NCBI GenBank assembly: GCA_013298325.1
Contig: JAAFHJ010000184.1
Location: 1 to 8,546, forward strand
Source of the DNA: Myxococcales bacterium
Lineage (GTDB): Bacteria > Myxococcota_A > Polyangia > Polyangiales > Polyangiaceae
Direction: 5' to 3'
Length of the DNA: 8,546 bases
Shown here piece by piece: positions 1 to 6,468 of this stretch; position 1 is the stretch's first letter; each line of letters starts with the position of its first letter. Position numbers and translations under genes: made by a program. The notes beneath the pieces are model-generated. The model ran no database searches, had not been told where the DNA came from, and saw nothing but the letters and a program-made list of their open reading frames with translations.

Positions 1-1679
1 GGTGGGATGACCTTTGGCTGAATGAAGGCTTCGCGAGCTTCCTCGAAGGGGAAGTGCTCGACCGCATCGACCCCGCCGGCGGAGTGCGCGAGGAGCGCCT
101 ACTCGACGCCCAGCGTGCGATGGATCTCGACGTCCTCGCGTCGGCGCGCGCCGTCCGTCAACCGGTCCGCACCGTTGCCGAGGCCCAAGAGGCCTTCGAC
201 CCCTTGACCTACGACAAGGGCGCAAGCGTCATCGCACTTCTTGGCGGCTGGCTGGGCCCCGATGTCCTCCGGGATGGGCTCCGCAAGCACGTAAAACAAC
301 ACGCATTTGGGAACGCCACCGCCGCCGATTTGTTCGGGGCGCTCGCAGAGATTTCGAAGAAACCAGTTGCGGCGGTCGCAGCGCCGTACCTCGATGCGCC
401 CGGCATTCCGCTCGTACGCTATTCCGACGCGGGGCCGGCCGGTTCCCGTTGCGAAAAACAAGCGACACTTTCCGTCACCGCGTGGTCGGTCGCAAACGAA
501 AATTCACACGTAAATACAGCGGGATGGCTCGTTCCGATCTGCGACGGCGCCGGGGGCCGTTGCGTGATGGCTTCCAGCAACGACCCCTGCGACGGGGGCG
601 GTGGAGCGCCGCCCTATCGGCACGGCGGTCGCGGCTACTTTCGGTGGGAAATGGCCGGAAAAAAGCCGTTCGACCCCCTCGTTGCCCTCAAGGACCCGGC
701 GGCGGTGCCGGCCGACTTGCTCGCGAACTCGTGGGCTTCACTTCGGCGCTCCTCCGGTGCGTCGCCTGCCGATAGCGCAGCCCTGGCCGCCCCGTTTGTG
801 GCGCTCATCCGTGGCGTCGCCGAGCGGGCTGCGACGGCAGCCCCGCCGCCAGGGAAATCGCTGGCGGTCCGCCACGACGTCGATGAACTTCTCGCAGTGC
901 TCCGCCAGGCGGACGACGTGCTACCCGATGCCGATCGCGTGCATCTTGCAAAGGATGCGACGCGGCGTCTTCGGCCGGCATTTGCCAAGCTCGGGTTTGT
1001 GACTCAGCCCAGCGACACAGACAATGCCGTCCTCGTGCGCCGGGCGCTCGCGCTCTTCCTCGCAGACACCGCAGGCGACGCGGAAATTCGCGTAGAGGCA
1101 GGTAAAATTGCCGACGCTTGGCTTGCCAACCCAGCGGCCCCGATCGCGCCTGACACGCTCCAAGCGGCCCTCGAAATTTCTGCCTTTGGCGGCGACGAGC
1201 GGCGCTGGACCGCGCTTCGTACGCAGGCAGAAAAGGCGACCGACGCCGTCCTCCGCACCACGCTCCTGCGCGCCCTCGGCTCCTTCGATGATCCAAAGCT
1301 CCTCGGAAGAAGCCTTGCGTGGGCGTTCTCCGACGCCGTTCGCCTGCAAGATGTAACCTACATCCTTCGCCCTGCGTTTGGGCGTCGTGCGACGCGTTCC
1401 GTCGCCCGTGCATGGATCTATGCGAACTGGTCGGTCGTACGGAAAAAGCTTCCAGGGACGCAGGCGTCTCGTCTCACGCTCGCAGCTACGGGAATCTGCG
1501 ACGCGAAGGAACGCGCGGAGGCGGAAGCCTTTTTCACGAAGAATCTTGAGGGGGTTATCGGCGCGAAGCGCAACCTCGAAGAGACGCTCGAGCAGGACGT
1601 CCGCTGCGAATCGTTCCGCCTTCGCCTGGCCGGGCCGCTCGCTAGCGCGTTCGCGAAAGACGCCGCCGCCCCGAAATGA
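1..1679 (+). CDS. M1 family zinc aminopeptidase, C-terminal part (5'-truncated by window edge)
   Basis: Reading from base 3 gives an open frame of 558 residues ending at TGA 1677-1679. Seen: it begins WDDLWLNEGFA, the M1 block carrying the third zinc ligand Glu (residue 8 of the fragment); the HEXXH motif about 18 residues earlier is outside the window. The following LTYDKGASVI (Tyr at codon 210-212) matches the M1 block with the catalytic, transition-state-stabilising Tyr. Next comes a beta-sandwich-like stretch with WLVPICDG and GYFRWEM, containing four Cys in about 50 residues (fragment 150, 180, 187, 196). The last ~330 residues are helical and resemble ERAP1-like C-terminal domains, with an IYANWSVVRKKLPG segment. 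Family knowledge: these enzymes remove N-terminal amino acids from peptides. The Cys cluster suggests an exported enzyme with disulfides, but the signal peptide region is not visible. No partner gene is obvious; a tRNA follows 70 bp downstream. Confidence 0.93.
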   Translation, partial: WDDLWLNEGFASFLEGEVLDRIDPAGGVREERLLDAQRAMDLDVLASARAVRQPVRTVAEAQEAFDPLTYDKGASVIALLGGWLGPDVLRDGLRKHVKQHAFGNATAADLFGALAEISKKPVAAVAAPYLDAPGIPLVRYSDAGPAGSRCEKQATLSVTAWSVANENSHVNTAGWLVPICDGAGGRCVMASSNDPCDGGGGAPPYRHGGRGYFRWEMAGKKPFDPLVALKDPAAVPADLLANSWASLRRSSGASPADSAALAAPFVALIRGVAERAATAAPPPGKSLAVRHDVDELLAVLRQADDVLPDADRVHLAKDATRRLRPAFAKLGFVTQPSDTDNAVLVRRALALFLADTAGDAEIRVEAGKIADAWLANPAAPIAPDTLQAALEISAFGGDERRWTALRTQAEKATDAVLRTTLLRALGSFDDPKLLGRSLAWAFSDAVRLQDVTYILRPAFGRRATRSVARAWIYANWSVVRKKLPGTQASRLTLAATGICDAKERAEAEAFFTKNLEGVIGAKRNLEETLEQDVRCESFRLRLAGPLASAFAKDAAAPK

Positions 1680-1749
1680 TAGGAGCCTTCGCAGATCCCC
1701 GCAGCCTTTCGGCCCGCCCGCAGCGGCCCACCGGGTGGCGAGGAGCTAC

Positions 1750-1831
1750 GGTCCCTTGGCGGAATGGCAGACGCCGAGGATTTAAAATCCTTTGCCCCAA
1801 AGGCGTACGGGTTCGAGTCCCGTAGGGACCA
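1750..1831 (+). tRNA. tRNA-Leu, anticodon UAA
   Basis: A full cloverleaf can be drawn. The acceptor stem GGTCCCT (1750-1756) pairs perfectly with AGGGACC (1824-1830), with discriminator A at 1831. The D arm occupies about 1759-1774. The anticodon stem GAGGA/TCCTT encloses the loop TTTAAAA (1781-1787), placing TAA at 1783-1785. The long variable arm has a GCC/GGC stem (1794-1804), as expected of a class II leucine tRNA. The T arm is ACGGG-TTCGAGT-CCCGT (1807-1823). CCA is not encoded: the bases after the discriminator are CTT. The flanks (1680-1749 and 1832-1907) hold no further gene that I can support, and no integrase or duplicated tRNA 3' end is visible, so nothing marks it as an element attachment site. 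Confidence 0.97.
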
Positions 1832-1907
1832 CTTTCTCTCCAACTCAATCCTTGCTTCTACGCCGTCGCGGTTGCCCTGCGCCCCCGGTTGCGGCTAGGC
1901 GTGCGGC

Positions 1908-3050
1908 ATGAGTTCCGCGATCCTCCCGTCACAAACGCTGGAAGAAATTCTCTATTACCTTGAATTTCAAGGTGTTTCTCCGCTTTCGCGGGCGCTTGTG
2001 ATGCGTGGGGAGGCGATGGTCGTCGCGGTGACCTACGCCGGACCGACTGGTGAAAACCAGGAACTCCTGTTTGAGCCTGTCGAGGCGAGTCTCGTAGATC
2101 GTGCGCGGACGATCGGTCCTTCCAAGCTGCTGGATGCTGGGCAGTGGCTCGAGCTCTCGGACCGCTACGCGAAGAAAGCCGATGGTACCGCGCAGGACCT
2201 CGAATTGGCTGCAGCATGCATGGAAGAGGCGCTGCGGCTTGGTGCGAGCGACGGGGCCTTTTTCACCGAACAGGGGCGCGCCTATCGAGCGAGCCAGCCG
2301 CCGGGGACCTTCGAACGCGGCCGCCTGCTCGCACGTCTTGGCGTCTACCGAAACATGCTTGGCGATTCGCGGCCGGTGACCGATGCACCGGCCCCCCCGC
2401 AGCCGGTTCTCTATGCGCCTGCCCCTGAACTTCTTCAACGATACGGGCTGGTTGCGCATGCACACCCGGGCGCGGCCGCACCGGCGCAATCCGCTGGTTA
2501 CGGACAGGCGGGCTACCCACAGCAAGGGTACGGGCAGGGGGGCTACCCGCACCAAGGAAATGGGCAGCCCGGCAACGGGCAGCTTCCTTACGCGCTTCCA
2601 GCGCCCCGAACGGGCGGCGGCACTGGCAACGGTGCGGTGATCGCCATCGTCGCCGTTGTCGGCGGCTTGTTCCTCCTCGGAGTTGTCGGCGGTGTCGTCG
2701 CCTTCGTCACAAAAGCGCCCCCGCCGCCCCCGCCGCCAGCCGTCGTTGCGCCAGCCGCCGCGAAAGCGCCCCGCACGACGCCGGCCGCCGTCCTCGATAG
2801 CTACGCCCACGGAAATCCGGTCTATGAGGGGGAAAAAGTGAGAATTTGCGGGACCGCGTCCGAGGTCACCCGCGCGAAAATCACACTTCGCACGACGGGA
2901 GGCCCCGGGGCCGCGACCCTCGACCTTTCAGGGACGACCAATGGCGTGCTCGATGGCGACGCACTGTGTGCAACCTGCACCGGTCGTGGCGTCGGCCCCG
3001 GCATCGCGCTCTTTGATGGGTGCAGCGACGTCGCCGCCGGAACCCGCTAA
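1908..3050 (+). CDS. Single-pass membrane protein with Gly/Tyr/Gln repeat linker and putative OB-fold C-terminal domain
   Basis: 380 residues from ATG 1908; no strong Shine-Dalgarno is visible. Seen in order: residues 1-150 form a soluble, mostly helical region with a TPR-like pair of helices around 98-128. Residues 160-240 are rich in Pro, Gly, Gln and Tyr, including two and a half copies of the decapeptide GYGQxGYPxQ (197-225). Residues 242-267 form one hydrophobic membrane segment, followed by a seven-proline run (271-277). Residues 294-376 contain the pattern Y-E-G-E-K-V-R-I-C-G-T, then beta-like strands and Cys at 314, 354, 357 and 372. This C-terminal pattern resembles tRNA_anti-like OB-fold domains of small bacterial surface proteins, a tentative match by eye. 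Inference: the N-terminal part is cytoplasmic and the Cys-bearing domain outside the inner membrane. I do not recognise a specific function. It stands alone between a tRNA and a convergent cyclase gene. Confidence 0.85.
   Translation: MSSAILPSQTLEEILYYLEFQGVSPLSRALVMRGEAMVVAVTYAGPTGENQELLFEPVEASLVDRARTIGPSKLLDAGQWLELSDRYAKKADGTAQDLELAAACMEEALRLGASDGAFFTEQGRAYRASQPPGTFERGRLLARLGVYRNMLGDSRPVTDAPAPPQPVLYAPAPELLQRYGLVAHAHPGAAAPAQSAGYGQAGYPQQGYGQGGYPHQGNGQPGNGQLPYALPAPRTGGGTGNGAVIAIVAVVGGLFLLGVVGGVVAFVTKAPPPPPPPAVVAPAAAKAPRTTPAAVLDSYAHGNPVYEGEKVRICGTASEVTRAKITLRTTGGPGAATLDLSGTTNGVLDGDALCATCTGRGVGPGIALFDGCSDVAAGTR
2496..2582 (+). repeat. Imperfect 30-bp in-frame tandem repeat (decapeptide GYGQxGYPxQ)
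   Basis: Copy 1 is 2496-2525, copy 2 is 2526-2555, and a degenerate shortened third copy is 2556-2582. They encode GYGQAGYPQQ, GYGQGGYPHQ and GNGQPGNGQ inside the membrane-protein gene. Synonymous differences between copies (TTAC/GTAC, CCA/CCG) show the repeat is not freshly duplicated. It lies in the low-complexity linker just before the membrane segment. Confidence 0.8.
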
Positions 3051-3059
3051 CGCTTAGCG
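3045..3059. other. Short perfect inverted repeat formed by two convergent stop codons
   Basis: CGCTAA (3045-3050) and TTAGCG (3054-3059) are perfect reverse complements separated by CGC. Each arm is the last sense codon plus the stop (CGC TAA, Arg-stop) of one of the two convergent genes, which are only three bases apart. A 6-bp stem with a 3-nt loop and no T-tract is weak as a bidirectional intrinsic terminator. The symmetry may be accidental. Confidence 0.4.
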
Positions 3060-4670
3060 ATTCGCAACGACCACTGGGCGAAACGCCAGGGGATCTTTGA
3101 CGTTCTTGACCTGCGCCGTCCTCCGCTCCCCAAACACGAAGCCATGGCGCTCCGGCAAGGCGGCGATCGCGTCGTCCATCACGAGGATCTCGTCGCGGGC
3201 GGCGCAGCCCTGGAGGCGGGCTGTGTTGTTCATCCCCGAGGAGAAACCGGTGAAATTCCGGTCTCTTCCGAAGGTACCGACGAAGAGCGGAGCGAGGTGG
3301 ACCCCCGTCGACACGGCAACCCCCTCGGCGGCAAGGTGCGAGAAGCGTACCCGTCGTGGGAATGCATTGGTCATCGCGCGGATGTCGATCGCACAGCGGA
3401 GCGCGGCGGCCAGCCGTTCACCGGGGCTCTCCTCATAAAACGGTGGACCAAAGAGGGCAATGATGCAGTCACCGACCATCTTGTCGAAGACGCCTCCGTG
3501 TTCCCAAACGAGGTTTACCGCATCTTCACTCCACGATTCGACGAAATGAGCGACGGCCGACGGCTCCTTAAGGACCTGCTCGGATAGGCGGGTGAACCCC
3601 GAAATATCGACGTAGAGGATCCCGACGGTCTCCTCGCGCGGGGCGAGGTAGGTCTTTTCGTAGTCGGCGCTCTGAAGCAGGCGCGCAACTGTTTCTTCGC
3701 GGAAGCTCGAAGCGAGGTTTCGCCATTCCTTGTTGAAATCGACGATGCGCTGGCGGATGAACCCAGCAAATCCCGCGATTAGTTCGCGATTGTGCATGTT
3801 CAATGCACCATGTTTGGAGGCGAAAGCGATTTTTCCAACGACGACGCTATTGGTGACGCCGTTGATGAGGACCTCTTCTTGATCGGTGGAGAGTCCAAGA
3901 ATTCCAAGTATTTCTCGCGACTTTCCCTCCAGAAAGTCGATTGCCATTTGTCGCATCGGACCGTGGGACCCGTCGCTACTTCCGAGGGTGTCTAGGACGA
4001 GCTTGTCCCCCTCAAAGAGCTTGACTTGAAGTGTCCGTGTCGCGTTCTCTTCGGCGACATATACGATCAGCAATCGCTCGATTGGTACGGCAGCTGCGAG
4101 GACACGGACCGCATCGCCGATGCCGTCGCGAAGGACTCGGTGGCGTAGCGCGTCGCCGAGGCGCAGCATGACGGTGTGCCGCTCGCGAGCCGCCCAAATG
4201 GAATAGAGGTGGTTATCGAGAACTTCAATGACCGCCTCGAGAATGGTCTGGGCGGCAGCACATTCTTCCTCGGCTAGCGCACGCTCGAAGACCAGGCCCG
4301 TCGCGCCAAACCACTGTCCGGCCACGTCAATGGGGCGCACAATAAGGGTTTGATGGTTTCGCGAAAGGGCCGTCGGTGGCGACTCCGTCGACTCCGTCGC
4401 CGCGAGAATCGCCGCGATGGCCTCGGCGTGGTGGGCGAGCGGGGCGCGGCCACCCGCGAGAAAATCGGAAAGCGTGAGGTCTTCGCCGTAGGTTCGCACA
4501 TACATGCATTCTGCACCTGTATGCGCGGCGGTGGCGGAGAGGACCTGCCGAAGCGTGTCGGCCAACGCGCCGTGATTTACCATCGCGCGCTCGATTTCCT
4601 CGTCCACAAGGCGTCGGAGTGGCTCCAGGTTCTGCGAGGCGGCGATGAGATCGGTCATGGGCCGGAACAT
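3054..4670 (-). CDS. GAF-GAF class III adenylate/guanylate cyclase
   Basis: 538 residues from ATG at 4670. The frame continues up to a TTG at 4766 (570 aa), but that start would lie 28 bp from the divergent lipoprotein gene and has no good ribosome site; ATG 4658 is also possible. Two GAF-like sensory domains occupy roughly residues 15-160 and 163-323. A helical linker (about 315-345, with FREETVARLLQ) leads into the cyclase domain, about 348-528. Catalytic residues seen: metal Asp355 in YVDISGFT, Lys397 and metal Asp401 in FDKMVGD, and transition-state Asn481 and Arg485 in MNNTARL. The purine-selecting position, usually Asp, is Asn472 in NFTGFSS. Family knowledge: such proteins make cAMP (sometimes cGMP) under control of ligand-binding GAF domains. 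There is no membrane segment, so it should be cytosolic. Base specificity is uncertain because of the Lys/Asn pair. Confidence 0.92.
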   Translation of the reverse strand: MFRPMTDLIAASQNLEPLRRLVDEEIERAMVNHGALADTLRQVLSATAAHTGAECMYVRTYGEDLTLSDFLAGGRAPLAHHAEAIAAILAATESTESPPTALSRNHQTLIVRPIDVAGQWFGATGLVFERALAEEECAAAQTILEAVIEVLDNHLYSIWAARERHTVMLRLGDALRHRVLRDGIGDAVRVLAAAVPIERLLIVYVAEENATRTLQVKLFEGDKLVLDTLGSSDGSHGPMRQMAIDFLEGKSREILGILGLSTDQEEVLINGVTNSVVVGKIAFASKHGALNMHNRELIAGFAGFIRQRIVDFNKEWRNLASSFREETVARLLQSADYEKTYLAPREETVGILYVDISGFTRLSEQVLKEPSAVAHFVESWSEDAVNLVWEHGGVFDKMVGDCIIALFGPPFYEESPGERLAAALRCAIDIRAMTNAFPRRVRFSHLAAEGVAVSTGVHLAPLFVGTFGRDRNFTGFSSGMNNTARLQGCAARDEILVMDDAIAALPERHGFVFGERRTAQVKNVKDPLAFRPVVVANR

Positions 4671-4794
4671 ACTTCGCAAGAGCGCCGTCGGAAGGAACAA
4701 ATGGCCTTTGTTCGCCAGCGTTTCGGGGGGCGGCAAAGTGACCGATTCTGCGCTCGATTTTCCCAAAATTTCCGACTACGAGAACGCTCCGTCG
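4671..4794. promoter_or_regulatory. Divergent intergenic region between cyclase gene and lipoprotein-ATPase-phosphoesterase cluster
   Basis: These 124 bp separate the chosen cyclase start (-) from the lipoprotein start (+), so promoters for both directions should lie here or just inside the genes. The clearest compositional feature is an AT-rich patch at 4757-4772 containing TTTT-CCC-AAAA (4758-4768), unusual in this GC-rich sequence. I cannot identify a convincing sigma-70 -35/-10 pair or a sigma-54 box. Shine-Dalgarno signals for both flanking genes are weak. If the cyclase instead starts at TTG 4766, most of this segment is coding. Confidence 0.35.
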
Positions 4795-5385
4795 ATGAAG
4801 ATCCCGGTGCATTCCATCCTCGTTGCCTGTCTCGCGGCGGCGACGGTCGCCTGCGGCGGTGGCGCCTGCGGCACAAAGGGACCGGTGCAGAATGCACCCG
4901 ATGCGGCGGTTCCCGTCGAGGGCTTGTTGCCGCCAGCCCCCGAGGACGATCCGCGCGGGGATGCACTCTGGGCCGCGGCGGTCACCGACGGAGACGACGC
5001 GGACTTCGCGCGCCTCGCCGACTACCTCGGGCCCGCCGGGCTCGCTGCTCGGGCTGGGTCGAAGGATCATACAATCGTATTTCAGGCACTTGGGTATACG
5101 GAGGGCTGGGACGCCTTTCGGGTCCTCGCCGAGGCGGTCATCGCAGGAGACGCCCGCGAAGCGGCCCTCGATGGGCTCCTTCGCCTGACTTCACGTCCGC
5201 GCTTGGCGCTCGATGTTGAAGCGCCGGACGAACTTTTCGCGGCGGCAGATTCGCTCGCAACGTGGGTCGGCGACGGCGGGGGCTCAAAGGAGGAACGGAG
5301 CCGCGCGGTATCGGCCCTTCGTCGCCTCGTAGCCTGGGGATGGATTGCAAAACCGGACCTTATCAACCGCGAAGACGCCAAGTAG
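4795..5385 (+). CDS. Predicted small lipoprotein, helical (HEAT-like), unknown function
   Basis: 196 residues from ATG 4795. The frame is open further upstream (to 4645), but the ATG at 4795 opens directly with a lipoprotein signal: MKIPVHS, a hydrophobic core, then TVAC with the lipidated Cys at residue 20, followed by Gly and a Pro/Ala-rich flexible stretch to about residue 50. The Thr at -3 of the lipobox is less common. Residues 55-195 look all-helical, with paired short helices resembling HEAT repeats (for example around 86-135), so a protein-binding scaffold is a reasonable guess. No catalytic motif is seen. The stop codon is followed after nine bases by the GTG of the PilT/PilU-like ATPase, so the two are very likely co-transcribed. 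It probably sits on the periplasmic side of a membrane. Function unknown. Confidence 0.85.
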   Translation: MKIPVHSILVACLAAATVACGGGACGTKGPVQNAPDAAVPVEGLLPPAPEDDPRGDALWAAAVTDGDDADFARLADYLGPAGLAARAGSKDHTIVFQALGYTEGWDAFRVLAEAVIAGDAREAALDGLLRLTSRPRLALDVEAPDELFAAADSLATWVGDGGGSKEERSRAVSALRRLVAWGWIAKPDLINREDAK

Positions 5386-5394
5386 GGTGGCGGC

Positions 5395-6468
5395 GTGACC
5401 GAACCTTCGATTTACGCAAGCGAGCCCTACTTCCAGCAGTTCTTGGGGAAAGCCCTTGCCGCCCGCGCAAGCGACATTCATTTCAAGCAAGGGATGCCGC
5501 CCGCCGCCCGGGTGCGTGGCGAGCTCATCTTCTTCCGAACCGACCCGCTTACTGCGGACGACATGCTCGCCGTCGCGTCGCACGTCGTGCAGAGTCCGAA
5601 CGTACGCACACAACTTGGCTCCTTGAAGGAGCACGATGCCGCCTACGCGATTCCGGAAATCGGGCGATTTCGTGTAAATGTCTATCGGCAACGTGGTGCG
5701 CTCGCGGTCGTTCTCCGTGTGATTCCATTGACGATCCCCACGATGGAGGAACTAGGGCTTCCTCCGGCCTGCCGCTTTCTCGCCGAAAGAGAGCGTGGCC
5801 TTGTGCTGGTGGTCGGCGCGGCAGGGAACGGGAAGAGTACCTCGCTGGCCGCCATGATCGGTCATCTGAATCGAACCCAGCCCCTCCATATTGTCACGAT
5901 TGAAGACCCGATCGAGTTTCTACACACCGACGACCGATCGAGCGTGAGCCAACGGGAGGTCGGCCTCGACACCGACTCCTTTGCGGATGCTTTGCGCGCA
6001 TCGCTTCGCCAAGATCCAGACGTGATCCTCGTCGGCGAAATTCGTGATGAAACCACGATGGATATCGCACTCAAGGCAGCAGAGACGGGGCACCTGGTGT
6101 TTGCCACGCTCCACACTCCCGACGTCTCGCGTACCATCGGGCGTGTCCTGGCACTGGCGCCGCGGGCGGCGGGAAACGCGGTTGAAGAGATGCGTCAGCG
6201 CCTCGGCGATGTCTTGCAGGGGATCGTCGCCCAGCGGCTCGTTCCGCGCGCCGACGGACAAGGCGTTGTACTTGCAGCGGAAGTTCTTGTAGCTACCGGA
6301 ACAGCACGCGCATCCATTCAGCGACCCGAAGCGAATCCGCCGCTGAAGGAAGTGATGGAGAAGGGGCGCGTCCCCTACGGAATGCAATCGTTCAAAATGG
6401 CCTTTGAAGACCTCGTGCAGAAGCAGCTCGTCGACCCCGCACTCGCTTCCCAGTTGGCCGCGTTTTGA
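5395..6468 (+). CDS. PilT/PilU-family type IV pilus ATPase (secretion ATPase superfamily)
   Basis: 357 residues from GTG 5395, with AGGGTGG just upstream overlapping the previous stop. Seen: an N-terminal PAS-like domain with ASDIHFKQGMPP (about 25-36); Walker A GAAGNGKS (141-148, Lys147); the Asp/Glu box TIEDPIEF (168-175); the stretch REVGLDTDSF (187-196), reminiscent of PilU; Walker B with DVILVGEIRD (Glu215); and the His box GHLVFATLHT (232-241). Family knowledge: these hexameric ATPases power pilus retraction from the cytoplasmic side of the inner membrane. The C-terminal AIRNLIRE motif important for retraction in PilT is degenerate here (TARASIQR, 303-310), while the following GMQSF element (329-333) is kept. 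Walker A has Asn where Ser or Thr is usual. No pilC, pilB or pilin gene is in view. The next gene overlaps it by 4 bp. It could be a PilU-like accessory motor or an unrelated adaptation. Confidence 0.93.
   Translation: MTEPSIYASEPYFQQFLGKALAARASDIHFKQGMPPAARVRGELIFFRTDPLTADDMLAVASHVVQSPNVRTQLGSLKEHDAAYAIPEIGRFRVNVYRQRGALAVVLRVIPLTIPTMEELGLPPACRFLAERERGLVLVVGAAGNGKSTSLAAMIGHLNRTQPLHIVTIEDPIEFLHTDDRSSVSQREVGLDTDSFADALRASLRQDPDVILVGEIRDETTMDIALKAAETGHLVFATLHTPDVSRTIGRVLALAPRAAGNAVEEMRQRLGDVLQGIVAQRLVPRADGQGVVLAAEVLVATGTARASIQRPEANPPLKEVMEKGRVPYGMQSFKMAFEDLVQKQLVDPALASQLAAF

Noticed and set aside
805..1413. 202-codon minus-strand frame within the aminopeptidase gene
   Set aside because: Arg/Gly-rich shadow of an M1 C-terminal domain, with no motif.
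1680..1749. Possible terminator after the aminopeptidase gene (CCAC/GTGG mini-hairpin near 1729-1740)
   Set aside because: Only four base pairs and no T-tract; not distinguishable from background in GC-rich sequence.
1750..1831. tRNA-Leu as a mobile-element attachment site
   Set aside because: No integrase, no direct repeat of the tRNA 3' end and no compositional break next to it.
1858..1907. Sigma-70-like promoter upstream of the membrane-protein gene (TTGCCC at 1872)
   Set aside because: No acceptable -10 hexamer at the right spacing.
1929..2810. 293-codon open frame on the minus strand inside the membrane-protein gene
   Set aside because: It is rich in Arg and low-complexity residues with no recognisable motif, and lies fully opposite a gene with clear domains; GC-rich DNA gives such shadows.
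4381..4398. Tandem 9-bp repeat GACTCCGTC x2
   Set aside because: In-frame microduplication (Thr-Glu-Ser) in a GAF loop of the cyclase; too short to mean more.
4645..4794. N-terminal extension of the small lipoprotein by 50 residues
   Set aside because: It would bury a well-formed lipoprotein signal that begins exactly at ATG 4795, and it overlaps the divergent cyclase start region.
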